From Gemmatimonas sp. (GTDB lineage: Bacteria > Gemmatimonadota > Gemmatimonadetes > Gemmatimonadales > Gemmatimonadaceae), in contig JAABRL010000008.1 of assembly GCA_011390935.1 (NCBI GenBank), positions 51,129 to 115,128 on the forward strand: 64,000 nt of DNA. Direction: 5' to 3'. A model generated the notes under the pieces. The model ran no database searches. It saw only the letters and a program-made list of their open reading frames with translations, and was not told the origin of the DNA. Shown piece by piece: positions 25,986 through 34,853 of this stretch; positions within the stretch are counted from its first letter, which is position 1; the number at the start of each line of letters is the position of its first letter. Both the position numbers and the translations under genes were made by a program.

Positions 25986-26518
25986 CGTCCGTCCTCCGAA
26001 GAGAGCATCGCGTGCGCGAGCAGGGCCTCCGGGTCCAGCAGGGGGATGCGTTGCTCACCCACCTGCACGCAGCCATCGTGCGCTACGCTCCCGTCCTGCT
26101 CGGGTGCGGTCCCGTCGTCATCGACCGGGTGCACACCTAGCACGACATCGACAGCCACGCCGACGGCGCGTCCTCGATGCTCAAGAAGGACGACCGATGC
26201 GGGAAGGACGCCACGCGCGATTGACGCCGAATCATCACGCGCTGCGCCGGCTTCGTCACCGAGCGGGCGCTCCCTGAGCAGCAGCGCGAGGTCGAGCACC
26301 GTACACACCATGCCGCGCACGTTGATGAGCCCCAGTGCGATCGGCGGCGTTCCCGGAATCGGCGTGAGCTGCCGCGGCCGGATCACCTCGACGACGTGGC
26401 CGATGGGCAACGCGTACGATACCGCCGCGAGACGAATGAGCAGCACACGTGGCCGCGCATCGTCGGCCGCGAGGTCAGGGATCGTCAGGATCGGCGTTGA
26501 AGAATCCAAGAGCGTCAA
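25982..26518 (-). CDS. cheW: CheW-like coupling protein
   Basis: CheW couples receptors to CheA. The frame has a CheW fold: LLIRLAAVSYALPIGHVVEV, PIPGTPPIALGLINVRGMVC, VLDLALLL, VVLLEHRGRAVGVAVDVVLG, ending in LLDPEALL. The start is uncertain. No ATG fits; TTG at 26518 gives 178 residues and overlaps rluD by 44 bases, while GTG at 26446 would start directly at the CheW domain. The frame is open further into rluD, but that part is clearly the shadow of rluD. It overlaps cheY by four bases. Confidence 0.88.
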   Translation of the reverse strand: MTLLDSSTPILTIPDLAADDARPRVLLIRLAAVSYALPIGHVVEVIRPRQLTPIPGTPPIALGLINVRGMVCTVLDLALLLRERPLGDEAGAARDDSASIARGVLPASVVLLEHRGRAVGVAVDVVLGVHPVDDDGTAPEQDGSVAHDGCVQVGEQRIPLLDPEALLAHAMLSSEDGR

Positions 26519-27506
26519 GCGGGTCCGGGTGATCCTGCAGGTCCGGCAGGCGAGCAATGGCGAGCAGCGAGGCGCGTAGATCGTCCGGAAGCGGACTGCG
26601 CAGCTCGAGCAGCTCACCCGTGACGGGATGGGTGAGCCGAAGCCACGCCGCGTGCAGGAAGTGCCGACGCGGCGGGAGCGCCGCAAGCCGACGCCCTCCG
26701 CCACCGCCGTACGTATCATCGCCCACGACCGGGTGACCGATCGACGACAGGTGCACACGAATCTGATGCGTGCGTCCGGTGTGCAGATGCGCGCGCACGA
26801 GATCCACGCTGTCGAAGCGGGCAACGCGCACGAGCGTGGTGCGCGCGGCCTTCCCTCCGGAGACGATCGCCATGCGCTGTCGGTCTCGCGGATCGCGCGC
26901 GAGCGGAGAATCCACGCCCACCCGCTCCTGTCCCAAATGCCCCCAGCACATCGCGGCGTACACGCGACGAATGGTGCGTGCGGCCAGCGCGGCACTCAGC
27001 GTGCGGTGCGCCGCTTCGGTCTTGGCCACCACGAGCAGCCCCGACGTTTCCTTGTCCAGCCGATGCACGAGGCCCGGCCGATCCTCGGCACCACCCGCGG
27101 CGAGTTCGCCGCCACGCCCCACGAGCGCGTTCACCAGGGTGCCGCTCCAGTTGCCAGGCGCGGGGTGCACCACCATGCCGGCCGGCTTGTCCACCACAAG
27201 CAGCGCGTTGTCCTCATACACGATCGACAACGGAATGTCCTCGGGCACGATCTCGCGCCCTGGTGGCGGCGGAATCTCCACCTGCACCGCGTCGCTGGCC
27301 GCCGTGCGATAGCTGGCCTTCTCCGCGCTCCCGTTCACCAGCACGTGCCCGCCCGCGATCAGCGTGGCCGCCGCGGTACGCGACAGGTTGCAGGTGTGTG
27401 CCACGAACAGGTCGAGCCGTTCGCCGGCGCGCGCTCCCACCACATGCGTCATGTCCATCACTCCCGGTCCTGCAGCCACATACCGCTCCGTACGCGCGTC
27501 ATTCAC
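26475..27506 (-). CDS. rluD: RluD-family 23S rRNA pseudouridine synthase
   Basis: A 343-residue RluA-superfamily enzyme. An N-terminal S4 RNA-binding domain (GERLDLFVAH, LSRTAAATLIAGGHVLVNG) is followed by the catalytic domain with the signature GLVHRLDKETSGLLVV, where Asp151 is the nucleophile, and the RAHLHTGRTHQIRVHLSSIG motif. The family isomerises uridines in 23S rRNA; which positions cannot be told from sequence. It overlaps lspA by eight bases. The lspA-rluD order is common in bacteria; linkage to che genes is not. Confidence 0.93.
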   Translation of the reverse strand: MNDARTERYVAAGPGVMDMTHVVGARAGERLDLFVAHTCNLSRTAAATLIAGGHVLVNGSAEKASYRTAASDAVQVEIPPPPGREIVPEDIPLSIVYEDNALLVVDKPAGMVVHPAPGNWSGTLVNALVGRGGELAAGGAEDRPGLVHRLDKETSGLLVVAKTEAAHRTLSAALAARTIRRVYAAMCWGHLGQERVGVDSPLARDPRDRQRMAIVSGGKAARTTLVRVARFDSVDLVRAHLHTGRTHQIRVHLSSIGHPVVGDDTYGGGGGRRLAALPPRRHFLHAAWLRLTHPVTGELLELRSPLPDDLRASLLAIARLPDLQDHPDPLDALGFFNADPDDP

Positions 27507-28014
27507 GCGACTCGGCGGCGTCCAGCCTCCAGAGCGCGATCACGAGGCAGGTGGCCCCGATCGACACACCCATGTCGGCAATATTGAAGGTCCAGAAGCG
27601 TACACTGCCAACGCCGATATCGATGAAGTCTACCACGCCCTGATCGCTGCGCACCCGATCGACGAGGTTGCCGATCGCACCGCCGAGCACCAGCGGCAGC
27701 CCCACCGAACCCAGCCACGAGACACGCACCAGATCCTTCGTCACGCGCAGCATGAGCACGATGATCACGATCGCGAGCACGCCAAAGAACCAGCGCGACG
27801 CGCCGCCCACCGACATGCCGAACGCGGCGCCCGGATTGTAGGACAGCGTGAAGCGCAGTACATCGCCGATGATCGGGTGCGGCACATGCCGCGGCACCAG
27901 TGCCTCCACCGCCCACGCCTTGGTGACCACATCGGGGATCAGCACGCCCAGCAGCAGCGCCCAGAACGCCGCGCCGTACACGGGCAGCGGACGCGGGCCG
28001 TCTGCCGCCATCAC
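27499..28014 (-). CDS. lspA: signal peptidase II (LspA), copy 1
   Basis: LspA cleaves the signal peptide of prolipoproteins in the inner membrane. The 171-residue protein has four membrane segments, the DVVTK motif near residue 28, LSYNPGAAFG, GNLVDRVR, and both catalytic aspartates (Asp129 in GVVDFID and Asp147 in FNIADMGV). The start overlaps the second lspA by four bases. This window encodes several lipoproteins that would be its substrates. Confidence 0.94.
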   Translation of the reverse strand: MMAADGPRPLPVYGAAFWALLLGVLIPDVVTKAWAVEALVPRHVPHPIIGDVLRFTLSYNPGAAFGMSVGGASRWFFGVLAIVIIVLMLRVTKDLVRVSWLGSVGLPLVLGGAIGNLVDRVRSDQGVVDFIDIGVGSVRFWTFNIADMGVSIGATCLVIALWRLDAAESRE

Positions 28015-28532
28015 GCCGACCGATCAGCCGTGGTCGATCCGCCACTCGGCGTGGCGTTGGCCTCGTCCGGTGCTTCGTGCCAGAGCACCCACGCCAGCAG
28101 GAACGCGCCGGTACTCACCGCCATGTCGGCGATGTTGAACGTGGGCCAGCGGGACGCGCCGATGCCCACATCGATGAAGTCGACGACGCCGTATTCATGG
28201 CGCACGCGGTCGATCAGATTACCGAGCGCCCCCGACGAGACGAGCGCAATGGCCATCGTTCGCACACGGTCGGTCTCGGCCGTTTCGCGATACATGCGCC
28301 ACAGGATGTACAGGGCCGCCACGCTGAGACACAGAAAGATCCAGCGCGAGTACTGCCCGAGATACAGCCCGAAGGCGGCTCCCGGGTTGTACACGAGCGT
28401 CCAGCGCAGCACTTCGCCCACCACCGGCTTGGGGACGCCGGCGGGGGAGAGCGTGGCCACGGCCACGGCTTTCGTGATGAGGTCGGCGATGACCACCACC
28501 ACCATGATCGGCCAGTAGATCAGGGCGTTCAC
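28011..28532 (-). CDS. lspA: signal peptidase II (LspA), copy 2
   Basis: A second, complete LspA of 173 residues directly upstream of the first. It has the same four-segment layout and motifs: DLITK, LVYNPGAAFGLYLG, GNLIDRVR, Asp118 in GVVDFID and Asp136 in FNIADMAV, so both copies look active. The C-terminus carries a polar tail (EAPDEANATPSGG) that copy 1 lacks. It starts with GTG at 28532, one base after the traR/dksA stop. A tandem pair of intact lspA genes is unusual; the copies have clearly diverged, so the duplication is not recent. Confidence 0.93.
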   Translation of the reverse strand: MNALIYWPIMVVVVIADLITKAVAVATLSPAGVPKPVVGEVLRWTLVYNPGAAFGLYLGQYSRWIFLCLSVAALYILWRMYRETAETDRVRTMAIALVSSGALGNLIDRVRHEYGVVDFIDVGIGASRWPTFNIADMAVSTGAFLLAWVLWHEAPDEANATPSGGSTTADRSA

Positions 28533-28533
28533 G

Positions 28534-28953
28534 TCACTTGTTCTTCGCGTCTTCTTCGCGCTGCTTGCACTCGATGCAATAGCGCGCATGCGGCAGCGCG
28601 TCGAGGCGTTCGAACGCCACATCCTGCCCGCACTGATGACACTTGCCGAACGTCTCGGGCGAGCGATACAGCCGACGCAGCGCCTGATCGATATGCCAGA
28701 GGAAACGCCCCTCCTTGCTGGCGAACAGGAAGGCCTTCTCGCGCTCCATCGCGTCGGTTCCCTGGTCCGCCATGTGGAACGAGTAGGCGGACGAGTCCTG
28801 CCCCTCGCCTTCGGCGTTGGTTCCGAAACCTTCCCCGTGATGACCCAAGTCCTTCATCACCCGCCGTCGTTCCTCGAGCAGCCGCGCCTCAAAGTGCGCG
28901 AGGTGCTTCTTCGACATCGGCTTCGGCTTCTTGGGCTCGTTCGAACCAACCAT
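28534..28953 (-). CDS. TraR/DksA-family zinc-finger protein
   Basis: A 139-residue protein with a charged N-terminus (MVGSNEPKKPKPMSKKHLAH), a helical middle and a C-terminal C4 zinc finger, CHQCGQDV then CIECKQRE. Family members bind RNA polymerase through its secondary channel and modulate transcription initiation; the acidic tip residues of the coiled coil cannot be confirmed here. The ATG shares its first base with the ileS stop (TGATG). In several phyla a DksA-like gene lies between ileS and lspA, as here. Confidence 0.9.
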   Translation of the reverse strand: MVGSNEPKKPKPMSKKHLAHFEARLLEERRRVMKDLGHHGEGFGTNAEGEGQDSSAYSFHMADQGTDAMEREKAFLFASKEGRFLWHIDQALRRLYRSPETFGKCHQCGQDVAFERLDALPHARYCIECKQREEDAKNK

Positions 28954-31900
28954 CAGGCTCCGTCCTTGGTCAACGCGAGTCGGATGGCGCGTCCATCGAC
29001 GTCGCCCTCCTGCTTCGCAGTCCACGAGTGTGCTGCTGCCCCATCACCATACGGGGACCCGTCGTCGGTTCCCACCACCACCTGCGTCGCCAGCACTTCA
29101 CCAGCGATGTGCGTCGCAAACGCGCGCGCGACCATTTCAATCTCCGCATCACCGGCGACCGCGAGCCGAATGCGATCACTCACCTCGAGCGCGGCGTCGC
29201 GCCGCAGTCGCTGTACCCGGCTCACGATCTCACGTGCCATGCCTTCGGCGCGCAACGCATCGCTGATCGTGGGATCGAGCGCCACGCCGTAGCCACCATC
29301 CTCCTGTACCACCGCCGCACCGGAGGCGCGTCGCACGATGGTGACGTCTTCAGGGGTGATCGTGCGTGCTTCGTCGGCCACCATCACCTGCACCGAGTCG
29401 CCCTGCGCGAGCGTGCGCAGCGCCGATTCATCGAGCGTCCCCACGGCCGCCGCCACCTGCGGCGTGATGCCACCAAACTTCTTGCCGAGCACGCGGAAAT
29501 TGGCCTTGGCTTCGAGCGAGACCAGTCCGTCGGTGTTCGTCACGAACTCGATGCGCTTGACGTTGAGCTCCGTGGCCAGCAACGGCGCGAGTGCCTCGAG
29601 GATCGACGCATCACCCGGGACGACACATTGCATCGACGGCAGCGGCTGACGCACGCGCACATCGGCGGTGTCGCGCGCGGCGTGGCCCAGCCCCGCCAGC
29701 GCGCGAATGTCGGCCATCGCCGATTCGAGCGCGTCGTCGGTGTGACGCGCGGCGTCCTCCCGCACGTATGGCGCCAGGTGCACCGAGCCGCCGGTGAGCG
29801 AGCGATGCAGCCAGTCGCTGATGAACGGCGCAAACGGCGCCAGCAGTCGCGCGGTCACCGTGAGCACTTCGTGCAACGTGGCAAAGGCCGCGCGATTGTC
29901 GGCGCCGTCCACGTCGTAGAAGCGCGCGCGCGACAGGCGCACATACCACTTCGACACGTCGTCGTCCACGAACAGCATCACGCGACGGGCCGCGCTCGTG
30001 GCATCGAATGCCTCGAGCAGCGCATCGACCTCACGCTCGACGCGCGTGAGCCGTGCCAGAATCCAGCGATCAAGTGCCGGACGATCGATCACGGCCGGAT
30101 CGAGCGGCGACGGCGACCAGCCGAAGTTCGCGTACTGCGCGAAGATGCCGCCGTACACATTGCGGAGCGTGAGCAGGAACCGACCGGCCGTTTCGCGAAT
30201 GGCGTCTTCGTCGAAACGGCGCGGCGTCCACACCTGACTCGACGCCACGAGGAACAGCCGAACCGCGTCGGCACCATGGCGCTCCATCACCTGCCACGGG
30301 TCCACGACGTTGCCACGGCTCTTGCTCATTTTCTGGCCGTTGGCATCGAGCACCAGATCGTTCACCACCACGGCCTTGTACGGCGCGGCACCGCCACTGT
30401 TGTTGGGCAGCGCATCGCCGAGGCCGGTGGCGATCGCCAGCAACGAGTAGAACCACCCGCGCGTCTGGTCCACGCCTTCGGCGATGAAATCAGCAGGATA
30501 CTGCGCCGCGACCAGCTCCTGATTCTCAAATGGGAAGTGCCACTGCGCAAACGGCATGGACCCGGAATCGAACCACGTATCGATCACTTCATTCACGCGA
30601 CGCATGGTGCCCGTCCCACTCGGCGCAGGCCACGTGTACTGATCGACGTGCGGCTTGTGTGGATCGAACTCGTCGACCAACGGATGGCCGACGCGCTCGG
30701 CCAGCTTCGCGAAGCTGCCGATCACTTCGTACTCGGCGGGATCGGCGTCATTCACCCACACCGGCAGCGGCGTGCCCCAGTAGCGGTCGCGCGAGATCGC
30801 CCAGTCCACATTGTTCGACAACCACTCGCCAAAGCGACCGGCGCCGATTTCCGTGGGATTCCAGTTCACGGCGCTGTTGCGTGCCAACATGGCCTCACGC
30901 ACCGCTGTCGTGCGGATGAACCACCCCTCGCGCGCGTAGTACAGCAGCGGGGTGTCACAGCGCCAGCAGTGCGGATACGAGTGCATGAAGCGTTGCGCCT
31001 TCCACAGCACACCACGACGCTCCAACTCTTCCACGATGAGCGCGTCGGCCTGCTTCACGAACAGACCGGCCACCAGCGGAATGCCTTCGGCGAACTCACC
31101 GCGCGAGGTCACCGGCTGCAGAAAGGCAAGCCCATGTCGCTGTCCCGCCGCGTAGTCGTCGGCGCCGAACGCCGGCGCCATGTGCACCACGCCGCTGCCG
31201 TCTTCGGCCGTGACGAACTCCTCAGCCACAATGATTTCGTGCGCGCCTTCGTCGGGATACGCCACCCAGTCGAGCGGTCGCGTGTAGCGTCTCCCCACGA
31301 ACGATGCGCCCGTGGGGGTACTCACCACATCCCAGCGATCGGCCCAGTCCGCCCCCAGCACCGCCGGCACGCGGGCCTCGGCCATGATGATGGTCCAGTC
31401 GGGCGCGCTCTTCTTGCGCAACTCCGCGTACGCGAGCGTGGGGTGCACGGCGAGCGCCGTGTTCGACACCAGCGTCCACGGCGTGGTCGTCCAGACGAGG
31501 ATGCGACGACGCAGCGTCTCCCCCTCGGTGGGCACGAGATCGAGCGCCACATACACGCTCGGGTCTTCGACGTCTTCGTACCCCTGCGCCACTTCATGGC
31601 TGGACAGCGCCGTGCCGCACCGCGCGCAGTACGGCAGGATCTTGTGTCCCTTCACCAGCAGCGACTTCTCGTGCAGGGTGCTCAGCGCCCACCACACCGA
31701 CTCGACATAGTCGCTGTGGTACGTGACGTACGGCGTGTCGTAATCGAGCCAGTACGCCATGCGCTCCGACAGCGACTCCCAGTCACCACGGTACTGCCAC
31801 ACGCTCTCGCGGCATCGACGATTGAACTCCGCCACGCCGGTCTCTTCGATGAGCTGCTTGCCGCCCAGCTTCGCGACGTCAGCGATATCGAGCCCTTCAC

Positions 31901-32246
31901 GCGCGGCCTTCTCGCGCTGCAACTGCTTCTCGACTTCGATTTCCACGGGGAGGCCATGCGTATCCCACCCCGCCTTGCGCGGCACGAAATACCCGCGCAT
32001 GGCGCGGTGCCGACAGAACAGATCCTTGATCGCGCGCGCGAACACGTGATGAATGCCGGGGCGCCCGTTCGCGGTGGGCGGTCCCTCGTAGAACACCCAG
32101 GGCGTCGCGCCTTCACGCGCCGCCTGCACCGACGCGAAGAGCTTCTCCGTCTTCCACGTGGCGAGCAACTCCTGCTCGAGATCGTGCGGCCGCTGGTCGG
32201 CCGGCGGCATCGGAAACACACGGGTCTGCACGCCAGCGTCACTCAC
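28953..32246 (-). CDS. ileS: isoleucyl-tRNA synthetase, type 2 (IleS)
   Basis: IleS charges tRNA-Ile and edits valine. The protein is about 1097 residues. The class I signatures are GPPTANGRPGIHHVFARAIK, in which the HIGH motif is replaced by GIHH, and KMSKSRGNVV. The editing domain has WTTTPWTLVSNTALAV. The length, the GIHH form and the C-terminal extension (FRVLGKKFG, DVTIVRRASG) mark the eukaryote-like type 2 enzyme, a group known for low mupirocin sensitivity. The chosen GTG at 32246 overlaps the phosphorylase stop (GTGA); an ATG at 32210 is an alternative. Cys motifs (PYCARCGT, PHCWRCDT) suggest bound zinc. Confidence 0.96.
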   Translation of the reverse strand: MSDAGVQTRVFPMPPADQRPHDLEQELLATWKTEKLFASVQAAREGATPWVFYEGPPTANGRPGIHHVFARAIKDLFCRHRAMRGYFVPRKAGWDTHGLPVEIEVEKQLQREKAAREGLDIADVAKLGGKQLIEETGVAEFNRRCRESVWQYRGDWESLSERMAYWLDYDTPYVTYHSDYVESVWWALSTLHEKSLLVKGHKILPYCARCGTALSSHEVAQGYEDVEDPSVYVALDLVPTEGETLRRRILVWTTTPWTLVSNTALAVHPTLAYAELRKKSAPDWTIIMAEARVPAVLGADWADRWDVVSTPTGASFVGRRYTRPLDWVAYPDEGAHEIIVAEEFVTAEDGSGVVHMAPAFGADDYAAGQRHGLAFLQPVTSRGEFAEGIPLVAGLFVKQADALIVEELERRGVLWKAQRFMHSYPHCWRCDTPLLYYAREGWFIRTTAVREAMLARNSAVNWNPTEIGAGRFGEWLSNNVDWAISRDRYWGTPLPVWVNDADPAEYEVIGSFAKLAERVGHPLVDEFDPHKPHVDQYTWPAPSGTGTMRRVNEVIDTWFDSGSMPFAQWHFPFENQELVAAQYPADFIAEGVDQTRGWFYSLLAIATGLGDALPNNSGGAAPYKAVVVNDLVLDANGQKMSKSRGNVVDPWQVMERHGADAVRLFLVASSQVWTPRRFDEDAIRETAGRFLLTLRNVYGGIFAQYANFGWSPSPLDPAVIDRPALDRWILARLTRVEREVDALLEAFDATSAARRVMLFVDDDVSKWYVRLSRARFYDVDGADNRAAFATLHEVLTVTARLLAPFAPFISDWLHRSLTGGSVHLAPYVREDAARHTDDALESAMADIRALAGLGHAARDTADVRVRQPLPSMQCVVPGDASILEALAPLLATELNVKRIEFVTNTDGLVSLEAKANFRVLGKKFGGITPQVAAAVGTLDESALRTLAQGDSVQVMVADEARTITPEDVTIVRRASGAAVVQEDGGYGVALDPTISDALRAEGMAREIVSRVQRLRRDAALEVSDRIRLAVAGDAEIEMVARAFATHIAGEVLATQVVVGTDDGSPYGDGAAAHSWTAKQEGDVDGRAIRLALTKDGA

Positions 32247-33142
32247 AGGCGCGCCACCACGCCGCGCACGACCGCGGTGAGTTTGGGTTCGGCTTCGCGC
32301 GCGATGCGCAGAATGTCGGACAAGTTGGTCGGCTCGAGCGCATCGGGGAGACAGAGATCGGTAATGATCGACAGCCCCAGCACGCGCATGCCGCCGTGTC
32401 GCGCCACGATCACCTCGGGGACGGTGCTCATGCCCACCACATCGGCGCCGATCGTGCGCAGGAAGCGATACTCGGCCCGCGTTTCGAGGTTGGGGCCCGG
32501 CACGGCCACGTACACACCTTCTCGCATCGTGATGCCGCGCTCCGCGGCCACCTTGCGCGCGAGCGAGCGCAGCTCGCTGTCGTACGGCACGGACATGTCG
32601 GGGAAGCGCGGTCCGAGCGCTTCGTCGTTCGGGCCGATGAGCGGATTGTCGCCGAGCAGGTTGATGTGATCGGCAATGAGCATGAGGTCGCCGGCGTGCC
32701 ACAACGGATGCATGCCGCCGCACGCATTCGAAACCACCAGCGTTTCGGCGCCCAGCGCACGCAGCACACGCACCGGGAAGGTGACCTGCTGCAGTGAGTA
32801 GCCTTCGTACCGATGGAATCGCCCCTGCATCGCGATCACGGTCTTTCCGCCGAGCGTGCCGCACAGCAGGCGACCGCGGTGCGACTCCACCGTGGAGAGC
32901 GGGAAGTTGGGGAGCTCTTCGTAGCCAATGGCCACTTCGACCTCCATGTCGTCAGCGAGCGCGCCAAGACCGGTGCCGAGAATGATCGCCACATCGATGG
33001 GGCGCGCGAAGCGCTGGCGCACGGCATGCGCGGCCGCTTCCACGCGTTCCCGCGCGTGCAGGCCGAGCGCCGGATGGGCGAGGCCCACCGCCGTGTGTTC
33101 CTGCGTGTACTGGAGCTGCGGAAATCCGTGCGGCGTGGTCAT
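32243..33142 (-). CDS. purine nucleoside phosphorylase, trimeric (class II) type
   Basis: The enzyme splits purine nucleosides with phosphate in the salvage pathway. The 299-residue length fits the trimeric PNP/MTAP group. Visible signatures are IILGTGLGALAD, the substrate loop FPLSTVESHRGRLLCG, GRFHRYEGYSLQQVTFPVRV, VVSNACGGMHPLWHAGDLML and VAVPGPNLETRAEYRFLRTI. Base specificity (guanosine/inosine versus methylthioadenosine) cannot be settled by eye. It overlaps divIVA and ileS by four bases each. Together with hpt nearby it suggests purine salvage. Confidence 0.92.
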   Translation of the reverse strand: MTTPHGFPQLQYTQEHTAVGLAHPALGLHARERVEAAAHAVRQRFARPIDVAIILGTGLGALADDMEVEVAIGYEELPNFPLSTVESHRGRLLCGTLGGKTVIAMQGRFHRYEGYSLQQVTFPVRVLRALGAETLVVSNACGGMHPLWHAGDLMLIADHINLLGDNPLIGPNDEALGPRFPDMSVPYDSELRSLARKVAAERGITMREGVYVAVPGPNLETRAEYRFLRTIGADVVGMSTVPEVIVARHGGMRVLGLSIITDLCLPDALEPTNLSDILRIAREAEPKLTAVVRGVVARL

Positions 33143-33930
33143 GACTGCTTGTCTTCCTCGACCGCGTCAAGCCACGACGGAGTCGGCATGGAGGGGCGAA
33201 CGGGCGGCATGTCGGCATCATCCTCTGATGCCGGCACACGCGGCGTCGAAGTGTCGATCGCGAGGCGGAAGCCGATGCGATCCGTATCGGGCGAGACCGT
33301 CGGCGTGTCCGCGGCATCCTCGACCGGTGGCCGCACCGGCACGGGAAACGCCTGCGTGGGATTGAGCGCCGCACTGGACGGCAACGGAAAGGCCTGCGTG
33401 GGGTTGAGCGGGCCTGCGGAGTGCGTACGCGCGGCCGAGGTCTCGGCGGCGGTAAGCACCGGCGGCGCGGCGCCTTCGGCCGCGGCCAACTCGGTAGCCT
33501 GACGCTCCACGAGTGTACGCATCTGCGCGAGAAACGCCTTGCGCGAGCGCCACAGCTGCTGGAGCTCCTCCTCGGCGCGCCGCAGGTCGCCCTGCACGGA
33601 CGCCACGATCCGATCAGCCTCGGCATGTGCTTCGCGCAGCACCAACTGTGCCTCGCGTTCGGCCTGCTGGCGAATTTCGCCGCGCAGCTGCTGCGCCGAC
33701 ACGAGCGCTTCGTTGAGCGCCTTGTCGCGATCGCGAAACACCCGCAGCTGTTCGAGGAAGTTGCTGACCTTCGTCTCGAGCTCCTGGTTGGTGCGCGACA
33801 TGCGCTCGAGCTCTTCTGCCACCTGTTCGCGGAACTCGTCGACACGGGCGCGATCATATCCGCGCAACGCGTTGCCAAAGTCCCAGCGCCGCGCATCGAG
33901 CGCGGTCAGGCGAAACCGATCGTCAGACAT
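33139..33930 (-). CDS. divIVA: DivIVA-domain coiled-coil protein
   Basis: DivIVA proteins sit at negatively curved membranes (poles, septum) and recruit partners. This 263-residue protein opens with the DivIVA membrane-binding motif (LTALDARRWDFGNALRGYDR), continues as a long coiled coil to about residue 160, and ends in a proline-rich acidic tail. The tail has the octapeptide LNPTQAFP twice. It overlaps the phosphorylase gene by four bases and lies 53 bases after yggS; yggS-divIVA adjacency is a common arrangement. In this genome it could mark the pole used by MglA, which is speculation. Confidence 0.88.
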   Translation of the reverse strand: MSDDRFRLTALDARRWDFGNALRGYDRARVDEFREQVAEELERMSRTNQELETKVSNFLEQLRVFRDRDKALNEALVSAQQLRGEIRQQAEREAQLVLREAHAEADRIVASVQGDLRRAEEELQQLWRSRKAFLAQMRTLVERQATELAAAEGAAPPVLTAAETSAARTHSAGPLNPTQAFPLPSSAALNPTQAFPVPVRPPVEDAADTPTVSPDTDRIGFRLAIDTSTPRVPASEDDADMPPVRPSMPTPSWLDAVEEDKQS

Positions 33931-33983
33931 GCCAACTCCACCGGCGGAGGATGAGGCCCTGCATCAGCACGCGCGTCATGCGG

Positions 33984-34706
<723 letters not shown>

Positions 34707-34806
34707 GGCGATCAGGAGGTGAGGGCAAAAACGACGCCGCCGTACCAGCGGGCGACAGCGTCAGGCGCGACAAGCGCCGACATGAGCGAAACTCGCCCAA
34801 CATATG

Positions 34807-34835
34807 AAGTTAGAAGTGCACCACGCACGCGACAA
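34807..34835 (-). promoter_or_regulatory. possible sigma-70-like promoter for the yggS-divIVA-... chain
   Basis: On the minus strand TTGTCG (34835-34830) and TAACTT (34812-34807) are separated by 17 bases, about 100 bases before yggS. Both hexamers match the consensus only partly. It is the best candidate I see in the 147-base gap between cdaA and yggS. Confidence 0.25.
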
Positions 34836-34853
34836 GTGACGCGGAGTGGTCCC

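Noticed and set aside
28077..32669. A 1530-codon open frame on the plus strand across ileS
   Set aside because: It is antisense to a certain tRNA synthetase, has no domain pattern and an Arg/His-rich composition typical of shadow frames in GC-rich DNA.
34707..34853. Plus-strand AGGAGGTGAG near 34711 as a ribosome binding site
   Set aside because: No start codon follows at a usable distance and the frame after it is short.
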